Position numbers and translations under genes: made by a program. 64,000 nucleotides of DNA, from NCBI GenBank assembly GCA_028288585.1, contig JAQBNL010000068.1, positions 1 through 64,000 on the forward strand, given 5' to 3'. Source of the stretch: Chitinophagaceae bacterium (GTDB lineage Bacteria; Bacteroidota; Bacteroidia; Chitinophagales; Chitinophagaceae). Below the pieces are notes generated by a model, which was not told the DNA's origin, did not search any database, and saw only the letters and a list, made by a program, of their open reading frames with translations. Below, in pieces: positions 16,548 through 26,010 of the stretch (position 1 is its first letter; every line of letters starts with the position of its first letter).

Positions 16548-18152
16548 ATGCCAGTACCTACAATGATTTCATTGCAGAAGAGTGTACTTATTAACCTGGG
16601 AATACGATCGGCAGAGAATGTTCACTACCAACTATCTCCCGATGAATTAACGGAACAAACTATAACAAGAAAGGAAGGGGTTTTAAACGATACAGGTGCG
16701 CTGGTAATAAATACAGGTGAGTTTACAGGCCGTAGTCCCAAAGATAAATTCATAGTAAAAGACACCATCACTTCAGAAACTGTACACTGGAATGATTTTA
16801 ATATTCCGATAGAGCCTGAATATTTTGATCAGCTCTATACAAAAATGCTTGATCATCTTAATAAAAAAGAAATATGGGTACGTGATTGTTATGCATGCGC
16901 TGATACTGCATACCGGCTTAACATCCGTGTGATAAATGAAAATCCATGGAGCAATTTGTTTGCCTACAATATGTTCTTACGGCCTCATGAAGAAGAGCTT
17001 GAAAATTTTAAACCTGACTGGCATATAATTCAGGCGCCATCTTTTAAAGCAGATGCAGCAACAGACGGAACAAGGCAGCACAACTTCGCTATAGTAAACT
17101 TTACAAAAAGAATAATATTAATTGGCGGCTCAGGTTATACAGGTGAAATGAAAAAAGGAATTTTTACTATTCTTAATTTTATTTTGCCACATGATAAGCA
17201 TGTATTAAGCATGCATTGTTCTGCCAACATGGGCGATGATGGCGATACGGCAATATTTTTTGGATTAAGCGGCACAGGCAAAACAACTTTGAGCGCCGAC
17301 CAGCAAAGACATTTAATTGGTGATGATGAACATGGATGGACAGAAAATACTGTATTTAATTTTGAAGGCGGATGCTATGCAAAAACCATTGATCTGAGTG
17401 AAGAAAAAGAACCAGAAATATTTCATGCCATACGGCCAGGTGCCCTTGTAGAGAATGTAACTTTTTTTGAAGGCACAAATAAAATTGATTTCTCCAGTAA
17501 AAAAATAACTGAAAATACAAGAGTAAGTTATCCTTTGGAATTTATCAGCAATGCATTGCATCCATCAATTGGTAAAACGCCAAAAAATATTTTCTTTTTA
17601 ACGGCTGATGCTTATGGTATTTTCCCTCCCATAAGTAAATTGTCAACAGGGCAGGCAATGTACCAGTTCGTTAGTGGGTATACTGCAAAAGTTGCCGGCA
17701 CCGAAACAGGTGTTACTGAACCTAAACCTGCATTCAGTGCATGTTTTGGAGCTCCATTCTTTCCCTTGCACCCCGGAGAATATGCTGAACTGATGGGCAA
17801 AAAAATAAGAGCTCATAAAGTAAATGTCTGGCTGGTAAATACCGGATGGAGCGGCGGGGCTTATGGTATTGGGAAAAGAATAAAATTAGATCACACAAGA
17901 GCCATGATAACCGCAGCGCTGGAAGGCAGCCTGGATAATGTAGAATATGAAGCCCACCCAATATTTGGTATGATGATGCCCAAAACATGCCCTAATGTTC
18001 CTTCTGAAATTTTAAACCCCCGAAATACATGGGCAGCCAAAAATGAATATGACACAAAGGCTAAGGAACTTGCAAAGCAATTCATAAAGAACTTTGAAAA
18101 ATATGCAAGTGGGGCCAGCGAAGAAACTGCAGGCGCTGCACCGAAGGTATAG
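16548..18152 (+). CDS. pckA: Phosphoenolpyruvate carboxykinase (ATP)
   Basis: It interconverts oxaloacetate + ATP and PEP + CO2 + ADP, the entry step of gluconeogenesis. The P-loop is GLSGTGKT (residues 239-246), followed by the kinase-2 motif LIGDDEHGW. NTGEFTGRSPKDKF near residue 55 is the oxaloacetate-binding Arg/Ser region. TGYTAKVAGTE-like sequence and NTGWSGGAYGIGKR are also present. The length of 534 residues is normal; an Ala/Gly-rich tail (ASGASEETAGAAP) ends the protein. A strong hairpin terminator follows. The leader carries inverted repeats that may respond to carbon supply. Confidence 0.96.
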   Translation: MPVPTMISLQKSVLINLGIRSAENVHYQLSPDELTEQTITRKEGVLNDTGALVINTGEFTGRSPKDKFIVKDTITSETVHWNDFNIPIEPEYFDQLYTKMLDHLNKKEIWVRDCYACADTAYRLNIRVINENPWSNLFAYNMFLRPHEEELENFKPDWHIIQAPSFKADAATDGTRQHNFAIVNFTKRIILIGGSGYTGEMKKGIFTILNFILPHDKHVLSMHCSANMGDDGDTAIFFGLSGTGKTTLSADQQRHLIGDDEHGWTENTVFNFEGGCYAKTIDLSEEKEPEIFHAIRPGALVENVTFFEGTNKIDFSSKKITENTRVSYPLEFISNALHPSIGKTPKNIFFLTADAYGIFPPISKLSTGQAMYQFVSGYTAKVAGTETGVTEPKPAFSACFGAPFFPLHPGEYAELMGKKIRAHKVNVWLVNTGWSGGAYGIGKRIKLDHTRAMITAALEGSLDNVEYEAHPIFGMMMPKTCPNVPSEILNPRNTWAAKNEYDTKAKELAKQFIKNFEKYASGASEETAGAAPKV

Positions 18153-18172
18153 CTCCCCATAATATTAATTAT

Positions 18173-18197
18173 CAACCCTGCTTCGGCTGGGTTTTTA
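18173..18197 (+). terminator. Rho-independent terminator after pckA
   Basis: AACCCTGC-TTCG-GCTGGGTT forms a stem (one internal T-T mismatch) capped by a stable UUCG tetraloop and followed by TTTT. It lies 20 nt after the pckA stop codon. Confidence 0.75.
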
Positions 18198-18375
18198 ATT
18201 GCCGGGAATTTAAGCGCCACTTATTTGAACAAATCTGAATCAACAATTAAATATTATCTTCAACAAAAAAAATTATTTGTGCGGTGATAGAACAGATATG
18301 CTTTGATTCCAGAACCGGGGATTTATACTAACTCTTTAGAAATAATTTTTTATACCAAAACTAAAAGCGTAATTC

Positions 18376-20817
18376 ATGACTCCTCGCATTTTTAAAAAAT
18401 CAGCAACATTTCTCTTTATTTTTTTTATCTCTTCCTGCTTATATGCTCAAAATTCTATAAGCGGTAAAATAATCACGCATGATTTAAAGCAGGCTTCCAA
18501 TGCAAATGTTTTATTGCTTAATCCTTTTGATTCTACTTTAGTTAAGGGTATTATAACAAACAATGAAGGAGCGTTTTCTTTTCAAAATATAGCTGATGGA
18601 AAATATTTAATAAGCTGTAGCTACGCTGGTTTTGAAACGGTTTATTTTCCAGATATAAATCTATCTGCAAAAAATTCAACGACTGATATTGGCACCCTTA
18701 CTTTAAAGCCGGAAATGGTAAATCTTAAAACTGTAACTGTCGTTACTAAAAAACCATTGTTTGAGCAAAAGATAGACAGGATGGTGGTTAACGTTAAGAA
18801 TAGTATTACCAGCGCTGGGGGAACCGTTATTGATGTATTGCAAAAGTCACCTGGTGTAACAGTAAACAAACAAGCCGGAACAATAAGCATGAATGGGAAA
18901 AATGGTGTGATGATAATGATAAATGGAAAAATAAATTACATGCCACCTGAAGCAGTAGTACAAATGCTGAGTGGAATGAATGCAAGTAATGTTGAAAGAA
19001 TTGAATTGATAACTACACCACCTGCAAAATATGATGCAGCAGGCAATGCCGGTTACATTAACATTGTGCTTCTTGATAATCCGGATATCGGATTTAACGG
19101 CTCTTATTCTGTTACCATTGCTGCATGGTATGGTACATCCCCCTCGGCTAATTTTAATTTTAATTACCGTACCAAAAAAGCAAATCTCTATGGGTCTTAC
19201 TCATTTGTGCGCCCGGATAAAATATTTACCCGAACCATTGATAACTATCGAAAAGTAATTTACCAGGGAAATATTACAGAAACCAATTCCCGAAGTAACC
19301 GGGACCCACTGCGGGTTGTGCATAACATAAGGCTGGGATATGATTATCAAATAGGCAAAAAAACCACGCTTGGATTACTTACTGCCGCATACGATAATAA
19401 ATGGACAATGAACGCCGTAAATAATATTTATAAACAGGTGAATAATAAACCTGACACAATTATTAAAGTTAATAATAACGAAATCAATCAATGGAAACAC
19501 TGGATGGGCAACATCAATTTGCAACATAATATCAGCAGTGATGAAGACATTACTTTTAATATGGATTATCTATATTATGATGATAATAACCCGAACACTT
19601 ACTATAATCAATATTATAATCCTGCTAACCAGTTACTGGGTTCGGAAAATACGAGGAGCGCCAAAAAAACCATCATAAAAATTTTACCTGCCCAAATAGA
19701 TTATAAGAAGAAATTAAGTGCGAAAGCTGAACTTGAAACGGGAATTAAAACAGTAACCTCTACATTCACAAATGATGTAAGTGTGGAGAATTTAATACAA
19801 TCTTCATGGAAGGCTGATAGCAGTTTTACTGCAATATATTTTCTGAAAGAAAATATTTCTGCAGCTTATGCTTCTGTAAAAATTACTGCCGGCGAAAAAA
19901 CCAATATCAAAGCGGGTTTGCGGTATGAGTATACCAGCTCTGACCTGCATACCAAAACACAAAAAAATATTGTAGATAAAAAATATGGCAAGCTTTTTCC
20001 TACCTTTTATATTTCCCAGAAATTAAATGATGCCAGCAGTGTTAATTTCAGCTATAACCGGCGCATTAACAGGCCTGCATTTACTGACCTTGCCCCTTTC
20101 ACAATTTTTCTTGATCCATATACCTTCATAACAGGCAATTCTGCGCTGCAGCCATCTATAGCAGATGCTGTAAAAGCAGATTACATTCTTAAGAAGCTGG
20201 TATTTTCCGTAGGCTATACATACGAATCCAATCCAATTGGAGCCTTCCAAACAGAGGTGGATGTCGCCAGCAATAAACAATATATCACCTCTAAAAATTT
20301 TAAAAGCACACAAACCATTGATGCATCTTTATCGCTGCCCTTAACAATAACAAAGTGGTGGGTTTCGCAACTAAATGTAAATACTGCCTGGCAAAAAACA
20401 GAGGCGGATTATAAACAAAAACCAATAAGCATAACAAATTTCAATTACAACTTATCAGGCTTCCAGAATTTTACATTGCCTAAAAATTTTGCTGTAGAAT
20501 TATCAGGCTTTTATCAATCTGCCGGCCTATTCGGTACTTCAGTAGCCAAAGCTTTCGGACAATTGAATGCAGGGATTCAGAAAAAATTTGTGAGAAATAG
20601 CAGCAGCTTAAGATTTGGAGTTGATGATATTTTTTCAACTATGAAATGGAGATGGGCCTTTAATTTGCCAAAAGAAAACTTTTATACAAACACACAGATT
20701 CAATTAAGCAGGAGAATATTTAAACTTACCTACAGTAAAAATTTTGGCAATAAAGCGCTCAAAGATAAAAGAACAAGGATAACTGCATCAGAAGAAGAAA
20801 GACTGAGGGTGAAGTAA
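18376..20817 (+). CDS. TonB-dependent receptor-like outer membrane beta-barrel protein
   Basis: The protein has 813 residues: a signal peptide (cleavage near LYAQ, about residue 24), a carboxypeptidase-regulatory-like domain (NSISGKIITHDLKQASNANVLLL to about residue 105), and a plug-like domain (GGTVIDVLQKSPGVTVNKQAG ... RIELITTPPAKYDAAGNAGYINI, about 150-230). A long barrel ends the protein, with alternating aromatic strands and INRPAFTDLAPF. The layout matches the outer membrane beta-barrel family (OMP_b-brl_3), which resembles TonB-dependent receptors and is frequent in Bacteroidota. No SusD partner is adjacent, so a glycan-uptake role is not supported. The substrate is unknown; peptide or signal transport is possible. 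Confidence 0.85.
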   Translation: MTPRIFKKSATFLFIFFISSCLYAQNSISGKIITHDLKQASNANVLLLNPFDSTLVKGIITNNEGAFSFQNIADGKYLISCSYAGFETVYFPDINLSAKNSTTDIGTLTLKPEMVNLKTVTVVTKKPLFEQKIDRMVVNVKNSITSAGGTVIDVLQKSPGVTVNKQAGTISMNGKNGVMIMINGKINYMPPEAVVQMLSGMNASNVERIELITTPPAKYDAAGNAGYINIVLLDNPDIGFNGSYSVTIAAWYGTSPSANFNFNYRTKKANLYGSYSFVRPDKIFTRTIDNYRKVIYQGNITETNSRSNRDPLRVVHNIRLGYDYQIGKKTTLGLLTAAYDNKWTMNAVNNIYKQVNNKPDTIIKVNNNEINQWKHWMGNINLQHNISSDEDITFNMDYLYYDDNNPNTYYNQYYNPANQLLGSENTRSAKKTIIKILPAQIDYKKKLSAKAELETGIKTVTSTFTNDVSVENLIQSSWKADSSFTAIYFLKENISAAYASVKITAGEKTNIKAGLRYEYTSSDLHTKTQKNIVDKKYGKLFPTFYISQKLNDASSVNFSYNRRINRPAFTDLAPFTIFLDPYTFITGNSALQPSIADAVKADYILKKLVFSVGYTYESNPIGAFQTEVDVASNKQYITSKNFKSTQTIDASLSLPLTITKWWVSQLNVNTAWQKTEADYKQKPISITNFNYNLSGFQNFTLPKNFAVELSGFYQSAGLFGTSVAKAFGQLNAGIQKKFVRNSSSLRFGVDDIFSTMKWRWAFNLPKENFYTNTQIQLSRRIFKLTYSKNFGNKALKDKRTRITASEEERLRVK

Positions 20818-20824
20818 ATTGGTT

Positions 20825-21460
20825 TTAAAACAGCCCGTACAATTGTGCGTCGATCTGGTTAATTATTTTACCAAGATCTTCTTCGTTTTCGGCAAACTTA
20901 TTTTTATCAGCATCAATAATTAATAGCGGACCTTCTTTATAAGTGCCGATCCATTTATTATAAAATTCATTCAGTTTTTTTAAATAATCGAGGCGAATAT
21001 TTTCTTCATACTCCCTGCCCCGCTTTTGTATTTGCGCAACCAATGTTGGTACAGAGCAATTAAGATATATGAGCAGATCCGGTGGTTGCACCATGCTTTT
21101 AAGCGTTTCAAAAAAAGTATAATAATTATCAAAATCCCTTTTAGCCATCAGCCCCATATCGTGAAGATTGGGAGCAAAAATATTAGCGTCCTCATAAATG
21201 GTCCTGTCCTGTATTACCGTTTCAGTACCACGATGAATTTCCAGTAATTGTGTTAAGCGGCTGTTTAAAAAATAAATCTGGAGATTAAAACTCCATCTTG
21301 GCATCTCATCATAAAAATCATTTAGATAGGGATTATGATCTACATCTTCAAATTGCGGAATCCATTTATAATGCTTGCTTAATAACTCGGTTAAGGTTGT
21401 TTTACCGGCGCCAATGTTTCCGGCTATTGCGATATGTTTTGGTTTTTTAGCTTTTGCCAT
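20825..21460 (-). CDS. Deoxynucleoside kinase
   Basis: It phosphorylates deoxynucleosides for nucleotide salvage with ATP. The P-loop is IAGNIGAGKTTL (about residues 11-22). The substrate region PRWSFNLQIYFLNSRL and the catalytic VIQDRTIYEDANIFA (Asp-Arg motif, about 82-96) are present, with a LID arginine cluster KRGREYEENIRLDYL. The 211 residues are typical of the dGK/dAK-type enzymes of Bacteroidota; the specific base preference is not readable. A GC-rich family B repeat (21461-21481) immediately precedes the ATG, and the MAKAKKP N-terminus is longer than usual for the family. It is convergent with the gene at 18376, with a 7-nt gap. Confidence 0.92.
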   Translation of the reverse strand: MAKAKKPKHIAIAGNIGAGKTTLTELLSKHYKWIPQFEDVDHNPYLNDFYDEMPRWSFNLQIYFLNSRLTQLLEIHRGTETVIQDRTIYEDANIFAPNLHDMGLMAKRDFDNYYTFFETLKSMVQPPDLLIYLNCSVPTLVAQIQKRGREYEENIRLDYLKKLNEFYNKWIGTYKEGPLLIIDADKNKFAENEEDLGKIINQIDAQLYGLF

Positions 21461-21481
21461 GCCCCTGTCCCCTAAAGGAGT
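21461..21481. repeat. Family B GC-rich repeat in front of the deoxynucleoside kinase
   Basis: Read on the minus strand it is ACTCCTTTAGGGGACAGGGG followed by C and then the ATG. It closely matches CTCCTTAGGGGAACAGGGGG at about 23120-23139. It stands out against the AT-rich surroundings. Confidence 0.55.
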
Positions 21482-21561
21482 GTTTTGTAAGTTTAATAAT
21501 AATTTGAAATGCTGCTAAAAATATAGAATTAAATTTAATTGGGAAGTTTTATTAACAACAT

Positions 21562-21603
21562 AATCCTATAATCCACTAATCCGATAAATCATAGTTCAGA
21601 CAA
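21562..21603. repeat. Family A repeat arm (single, right type)
   Basis: AATCCTATAATCCACTAATC then CGATAAATCATAGTTCAGACAA is a right-type arm of family A. It ends 3 nt before the trpS stop codon on the minus strand. I found no matching left arm in the 100 bases upstream, so this is a solo or decayed copy. Confidence 0.6.
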
Positions 21604-21606
21604 CCA

Positions 21607-22611
21607 TTAGAAATAATTCAAGCCTATTGCTTCTCTTACTAATTTAATTGTGGCTTCTGCGCTTTTCACCGCTTTTTCAGCACCCTGTTCCATTACCTTT
21701 TGCAGGTATTTTTCATCCTGTAAAATACTATTCACTTTTTCACGGATAGGAGAAATAAATTTCACCATATCCTCAGCAAGCTGTTTCTTCATATCTCCAT
21801 AACGGATAGTACAATTGTTGTAATCTTCCTCATATTTCTTTATTACTTCTTTTGAAGAAACAAGGTTCATCAGTAAAAAAATATTTTCAATATAAACAGG
21901 TTTAGGAGAATTATTTTCTGTCGGACCGCTATCTGTTTTTGCTTTCATTACTTTCTTTCTTATCAATTCATCATCATCAGCTAAATACAATGTCGCCATT
22001 TGGTTTTCACTCTTACTCATTTTCCCCACTCCATCTAAGGACGGAACTTTTACCAGTTCATTACTGAAATTAAATGCTACCGGTTCAGGAAATACTTCAC
22101 CATACCGATGATTAAAACGGTTTGCAAGATTTCTTGCCATCTCAAGGTGCTGCTCCTGGTCTTTGCCTACTGGTACATATTTAGCCTTATGTAAAAGAAT
22201 ATCTGCAGCTTGCAAAACAGGATATGTCAGCAAACCTGCATTTACATTTTCCGGCTGCCTCCGCACTTTTTCTTTAAATGTAGGAGTTTTTTCAAGTTCA
22301 CCTACATAAGCCATCATGTTCAGATACAGGTATAATTCGGCTGTTTCATGTACATGACTTTGGCAGTACAAAGCAACTTTATCCGGATCCAATCCACAGG
22401 CAATATTCTCTGCCAAAACACGGTGAACATTCGCTTTCAGTTCTTTGGTATCAGGATGCGTAGTTAAAGAGTGCAGATCAGCAACCATAAAAAAGCATTC
22501 ATATTCATCCTGCATCTTTACATAATTACGGATAGCACCAAAGTAATTACCCAGGTGAAGAAAACCTGTTGGGCGAATACCACTCATTACTATTTCTTTC
22601 TTCTTATTCAT
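21607..22611 (-). CDS. trpS: Tryptophanyl-tRNA synthetase
   Basis: This class I synthetase charges tRNA-Trp. The HIGH-type motif is GFLHLGNYFGA (about residues 16-26), preceded by MSGIRPTG, and the KMSKS motif is intact in GVGKMSKSENQ. QAADILLHKAKYVPVGKDQEQHLEMARNLA is the tryptophan/adenylate region. The protein has 334 residues from the ATG at 22611; an ATG 21 nt upstream would add MNYLRPV, which is not family-like. It is divergent from gatC with a short spacer of GTTTATAG-type repeat sequence. Confidence 0.95.
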   Translation of the reverse strand: MNKKKEIVMSGIRPTGFLHLGNYFGAIRNYVKMQDEYECFFMVADLHSLTTHPDTKELKANVHRVLAENIACGLDPDKVALYCQSHVHETAELYLYLNMMAYVGELEKTPTFKEKVRRQPENVNAGLLTYPVLQAADILLHKAKYVPVGKDQEQHLEMARNLANRFNHRYGEVFPEPVAFNFSNELVKVPSLDGVGKMSKSENQMATLYLADDDELIRKKVMKAKTDSGPTENNSPKPVYIENIFLLMNLVSSKEVIKKYEEDYNNCTIRYGDMKKQLAEDMVKFISPIREKVNSILQDEKYLQKVMEQGAEKAVKSAEATIKLVREAIGLNYF

Positions 22612-22643
22612 AACCGGGCGAAGATAATTCATTCTGTTTGTGG

Positions 22644-22674
22644 TTTACAGTTTATAGTTTGTAGTTTATATTTG
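22644..22674 (+). promoter_or_regulatory. Candidate promoter for gatC, nearly abutting the start codon
   Basis: TATATTTG (22667-22674) matches TAnnTTTG. TTTA at 22644-22647 stands near the -33 position at about 19 nt spacing (one mismatch to TTTG). The ATG follows 4 nt after the element, so transcription would start at or next to the start codon. Confidence 0.4.
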
Positions 22675-22678
22675 TTTG

Positions 22679-23011
22679 ATGGAAGTGAATGATGCCCTTA
22701 TTAATAATTTAGCGCAGCTTACAAGACTTGAATTTAATGATGCGGAAAGAGATGAAATAAAAAATGATCTGCAAAAAATGATCGCATTTATTGACAAGCT
22801 TAATGAACTGGACACAACAGGCGTAGAACCTTTACTCCACATGAGTGAAAATGTGAATGTGCTGAGAGAAGATGAAGTAAAGGGAAGCATCAGCCGTGAG
22901 GAGGCGCTTAAGAATGCGCCTTTACATGATGAACAGTTTTTTAAAGTGCCGAAGGTGATAAAAAGCCCCCTGTTCCACGAAGGGGGAACTAAGAATGGAG
23001 CCATCCACTAA
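22679..23011 (+). CDS. gatC: Asp-tRNA(Asn)/Glu-tRNA(Gln) amidotransferase subunit C, with repeat-derived C-terminus
   Basis: GatC stabilises the GatA-GatB amidotransferase that makes Gln-tRNA or Asn-tRNA from mischarged tRNA. The 110 residues include the usual motif [17 protein letters not shown], an alpha-helical middle, [20 protein letters not shown] and the family C-terminus [17 protein letters not shown]. Homologues end about there. Here about 15 further residues ([15 protein letters not shown]) are encoded by the left part of a 180-bp inverted-repeat element (22963-23142), which seems to have landed at the original stop codon. The end overlaps the start of the next gene by 17 nt. GatA and GatB are elsewhere. 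Confidence 0.93.
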   Translation: MEVNDALINNLAQLTRLEFNDAERDEIKNDLQKMIAFIDKLNELDTTGVEPLLHMSENVNVLREDEVKGSISREEALKNAPLHDEQFFKVPKVIKSPLFHEGGTKNGAIH

Positions 23012-23142
23012 GAATTTGTTATTTTATTATTGGGGAAATAATATAAAAAAATCAAGAGAAAAAATAATCTTTCGTTTGAAAATAGATAAAAATATAAAAG
23101 ATAATTACGAGCCAAGTTTCTCCTTAGGGGAACAGGGGGCTT
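22963..23142. repeat. 180-bp inverted-repeat element spanning gatC end and ABC ATPase start
   Basis: The terminal 14 bases AAGCCCCCTGTTCC (22963-22976) are perfectly inverted at 23129-23142. The similarity extends inward with mismatches to about 28 bases (GAAGGGGGAACT against the complement of AGTTTCTCCTTAGG). The interior (about 120 bases) is very AT-rich. No target-site duplication is obvious. It is a composite of two family B units facing each other, and looks like a MITE. It encodes the last residues of GatC and the first about 50 residues of the following ATPase. Confidence 0.7.
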
Positions 23143-23843
23143 CCATCATTCATCTTGATAAAATAAATAAAAGCTATTATCTCGGGAAGCAGGAATTGCA
23201 GGTACTTAAAGGCATTTCCCTGGATATTTTAAAAAATGAATACGTGGCGTTGATGGGACCAAGTGGCAGCGGCAAATCTACTTTAATGAATATTTTGGGT
23301 TGCCTTGATTCGCCATCTGGTGGAAAGTATATTTTAAATGGAAAAGATGTAAGCAAAATGCCTGACAATGATCTTGCAGAAGTCCGTAACAAAGAAATTG
23401 GATTTGTATTTCAGCAGTTTAATTTATTATCAAGATTAACGGCAGCGGAAAATGTTGCATTACCATTGGTTTACAACGGCACTCCAAAAAAACAAAGAAT
23501 GGAACAGGCCCTGGAAATGCTTAACAGGGTTGGATTAGCAGACAGGAGCCATCATAAGCCTAATGAACTTTCCGGCGGGCAGGGGCAACGTGTGGCTATT
23601 GCACGGGCATTGGTTAATAACCCTTCTATTATATTGGCTGACGAACCAACAGGAAATCTTGATTCAAAAACTTCTGTTGAGATAATGGAAATTTTTGGAA
23701 AGATACATGACGAAGGAAACACCGTTATTCTTGTTACCCATGAGGAGGATATTGCCAATTATGCCCACCGCGTAGTACGTTTAAGAGATGGTATTGTTGA
23801 AAGTGATACCCCAACTCCTAAAGGGGCTTTACAGCCAGCTTAA
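22995..23843 (+). CDS. ABC transporter ATP-binding protein (MacB/LolD type), with repeat-derived N-terminus
   Basis: This is the cytoplasmic ATPase of a MacB/FtsE/LolD-like transporter. The core starts at [14 protein letters not shown] (about residue 50). It shows Walker [10 protein letters not shown] (about 88-96), Q-loop VFQQFNLL, signature [15 protein letters not shown] (a Gly where Gln is usual), Walker [13 protein letters not shown] and H-loop VTHEED. The N-terminal 49 residues are basic and AT-rich-encoded, absent from relatives, and come from the 180-bp inverted repeat. No ATG lies closer to the core, so the native start may have been lost. The last residues ([11 protein letters not shown]) come from another family B repeat. 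The permease partner is not nearby. Confidence 0.88.
   Translation: MEPSTKNLLFYYWGNNIKKSREKIIFRLKIDKNIKDNYEPSFSLGEQGASIIHLDKINKSYYLGKQELQVLKGISLDILKNEYVALMGPSGSGKSTLMNILGCLDSPSGGKYILNGKDVSKMPDNDLAEVRNKEIGFVFQQFNLLSRLTAAENVALPLVYNGTPKKQRMEQALEMLNRVGLADRSHHKPNELSGGQGQRVAIARALVNNPSIILADEPTGNLDSKTSVEIMEIFGKIHDEGNTVILVTHEEDIANYAHRVVRLRDGIVESDTPTPKGALQPA
23808..23834. repeat. Family B repeat shared by two convergent gene ends
   Basis: ACCCCAACTCCTAAAGGGGC then TTTACAG. On the plus strand it encodes the last residues of the ABC ATPase. On the minus strand CCCCTTTAGGAG supplies the TAG stop (23820-23818) of the FAD monooxygenase. A CCCC/GGGG stem is possible, so it may also act as a two-way terminator. 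Confidence 0.55.
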
Positions 23844-25383
23844 TTTTTTCAATTAAATATTTTTTCAAATCTGCCAGGGCTATAGTTTCAGAAGAAAACC
23901 CAATATAGTTATCAGGGCGTATTAAAAACAAAGCTGAAGTTTTTACTTTGAATTTTTTAAAAGCCTCTTCATTTATTTCATTCTTAATTACATCAAGAAA
24001 CTCAAATTTTACAAAGAATGAATTTTGTATATCCTGCTTTTGATCATCCCTTAATAGGGTATCAAAAAGTAAAATGGTAAAGCCATTAAATTTTAAATGC
24101 TCATCAATAATTTTTGAATTGATCTTTACAAATGGAACAAGGCTGCCTGCCTGCAACAAATTATTATGTTCTGAATAACTCAGGATCGATTTACTGTAAT
24201 TGATACCTATTTGTGATACGGCTCTAAATGCAAATCGTCCAAATTTTTTTATCGCAAGCACACGACTTAAAAGTGGAGGAACAATATGTAAGCGTACTAT
24301 CTTCAAAAACCAATTATCAGAAGTAATAACAGAGAATGCCCTGTCAGTGGTTTTTACTAACTGTTTTGCAACAGGCAATCTTTCTTCATTATAAGAATTT
24401 AATAATGCTGCATCAGCCTGGCCATTCACAACAAGCGCCAGTTTCCAGGCAAGATTATACGTATCCTGCAAACCGGTGTTCATTCCCTGTCCGCCTGCAG
24501 GACTATGCACATGTGCAGCGTCTCCGGCAAGAAATATTTTTCCATGGGCAAAACTATTTACACTCCGGTGATGAACATGATAAACAGAGAACCAGTTAGT
24601 GCCGGTAAAATTCACATCAACTTTTATTTGCTCCTGAACTACTTTTTGTATCTGCGAAAAATCCGTTACTTCTGAAGGAATAAATTGTTTTGGAAAAGTG
24701 CCTATTAACCTGAAGCGGTTATCTCCCCGCATAGGAAAAAGCCCGGCAAAGCCTTTGGCTGTTAAACAAACGCTCAAACAATCATGCCCCCAGGGCCATT
24801 CTGCAGCAGTATCGGCAACAATAAAAATATTCTCATAAGTACCACCCCTAAAAGGAAGCTGTAACTGGTGACGAACCTGGCTTTTAGCGCCATCCGCACC
24901 TATAAGCCAATCAGCCTTGATTTGTATTTGCTCACCAGAATTATTATCTGCAATCGCAATAACTCCCTCATTATTTTGTGTAAAGGTTTCTAATGAATGT
25001 TCCCAAAGCACATCTCCTCCAATCTCTTTTAAATGATCATACAATATTTTTTCATTTTTATTTTGCTCCAGAACAAATAGAAATGCATAAGCGCTTTGCC
25101 CCAGCCCCAGTTGCTGTAATGGAACTTCATAAACCCTATGCCCATTAACAATGATCTTAATTTTATTAGCAGCAGTTCCCTGTTCCAACGCCTTATCTGC
25201 AATGCCCATCTGCTCATAAATCTGTAAAGTTCTTGCCTGCACAGCTAGTGCCCTGGATTCTTTTACTATTCCCGGTTTGGAATCAATAACCATACAATCA
25301 ACCCCAAACCTTTTTAGCTGGCATGCCATCATTAATCCTGTAGGCCCGGCACCACAAATCAATACCTTTGTTTGGAGAGTCAT
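23818..25383 (-). CDS. FAD-dependent aromatic monooxygenase (PheA/TfdB family)
   Basis: The protein has 521 residues. The N-terminal Rossmann motif [17 protein letters not shown] binds the FAD ADP moiety. [27 protein letters not shown] and [15 protein letters not shown] (DG motif, about residues 158-172) follow. [33 protein letters not shown] (GD motif, about 280-312) contacts FAD. A thioredoxin-like C-terminal domain typical of phenol hydroxylase-type members ends the protein. It hydroxylates aromatic or polyketide-like substrates with NAD(P)H and O2; the substrate is not identifiable. Its 3' end overlaps the convergent ABC ATPase by 26 nt inside a family B repeat. Confidence 0.88.
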   Translation of the reverse strand: MTLQTKVLICGAGPTGLMMACQLKRFGVDCMVIDSKPGIVKESRALAVQARTLQIYEQMGIADKALEQGTAANKIKIIVNGHRVYEVPLQQLGLGQSAYAFLFVLEQNKNEKILYDHLKEIGGDVLWEHSLETFTQNNEGVIAIADNNSGEQIQIKADWLIGADGAKSQVRHQLQLPFRGGTYENIFIVADTAAEWPWGHDCLSVCLTAKGFAGLFPMRGDNRFRLIGTFPKQFIPSEVTDFSQIQKVVQEQIKVDVNFTGTNWFSVYHVHHRSVNSFAHGKIFLAGDAAHVHSPAGGQGMNTGLQDTYNLAWKLALVVNGQADAALLNSYNEERLPVAKQLVKTTDRAFSVITSDNWFLKIVRLHIVPPLLSRVLAIKKFGRFAFRAVSQIGINYSKSILSYSEHNNLLQAGSLVPFVKINSKIIDEHLKFNGFTILLFDTLLRDDQKQDIQNSFFVKFEFLDVIKNEINEEAFKKFKVKTSALFLIRPDNYIGFSSETIALADLKKYLIEKIKLAVKPL

Positions 25384-25423
25384 TATTTTTATCTAAGATT
25401 AAAACTAATTAATTTTATAGGCA

Positions 25424-25984
25424 ATGGCATTAAAGATATATACCAAAACAGGCGACCTGGGCAAAACAAGTTTGATCGGCGGAACAAAAGTTTCCAAAAG
25501 CAACATCCGCCTTGAAACCTATGGCACTATCGATGAATTGAATTCATACATTGGTTTGGTTAACGATCATTGCAAGGATGACCATTCAAAAGATATTTTA
25601 AAAGAGATACAGGACAGGTTATTTACCATTGGTTCCTCACTTGCCTGCGATCCTGATAAAGAACAAAAACTAAAAATCCCTGATCTTAAGGAAGAAGACA
25701 TTACGCTGTTAGAAAAAGAAATTGATGCGATGAATGAAACCTTACCCGGAATGAAACATTTTATTTTACCGGGTGGTCATGTTGCAGTTTCTACAACTCA
25801 TATTGCCCGTTGTGTTTGCCGCCGTGCAGAAAGATGGTGCGTAAATATGCAGGAACAAAATTTATTTGTTGAGCCTTTAGTGATAAAATATCTCAACAGG
25901 TTAAGCGACTATCTTTTTGTTTTGGCAAGATATATCGGGCACTTATTACAGGTAAATGAAATAGCCTGGAAGCCAAGAGTATGA
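25424..25984 (+). CDS. Cob(I)yrinic acid a,c-diamide adenosyltransferase (PduO/MMAB type)
   Basis: It transfers the adenosyl group of ATP to cob(I)alamin, forming coenzyme B12. The 186 residues begin MALKIYTKTGDLGKTSLIGG, the PduO-type ATP-binding N-terminus. ETYGTIDELNSYIGL, FILPGGHVAVSTTHIARCVCRRAERW and LNRLSDYLFVLARYI are hallmark segments (Arg and Asp/Asn of the active site are present). It is probably needed for adenosylcobalamin enzymes such as methylmalonyl-CoA mutase, not seen in the window. No cobalamin riboswitch is seen in the 40-base upstream gap. Confidence 0.94.
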   Translation: MALKIYTKTGDLGKTSLIGGTKVSKSNIRLETYGTIDELNSYIGLVNDHCKDDHSKDILKEIQDRLFTIGSSLACDPDKEQKLKIPDLKEEDITLLEKEIDAMNETLPGMKHFILPGGHVAVSTTHIARCVCRRAERWCVNMQEQNLFVEPLVIKYLNRLSDYLFVLARYIGHLLQVNEIAWKPRV

Positions 25985-26010
25985 CCCTTACTTTAGTTTT
26001 ATTATAGTTC

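Noticed and set aside
18376-20817. SusC-type glycan receptor in a polysaccharide utilisation locus
   Set aside because: No SusD-like partner, glycoside hydrolase or sigma/anti-sigma pair is adjacent, and the barrel type fits another outer membrane family.
22995-23150. Frameshift or pseudogene at the start of the ABC ATPase
   Set aside because: The frame is open from ATG 22995 through the whole ATPase and all motifs are intact; the odd N-terminus is explained by the inverted-repeat element.
25385-25423. Cobalamin riboswitch before the adenosyltransferase gene
   Set aside because: The gap is under 40 bases and lacks the conserved B12 box; far too short.
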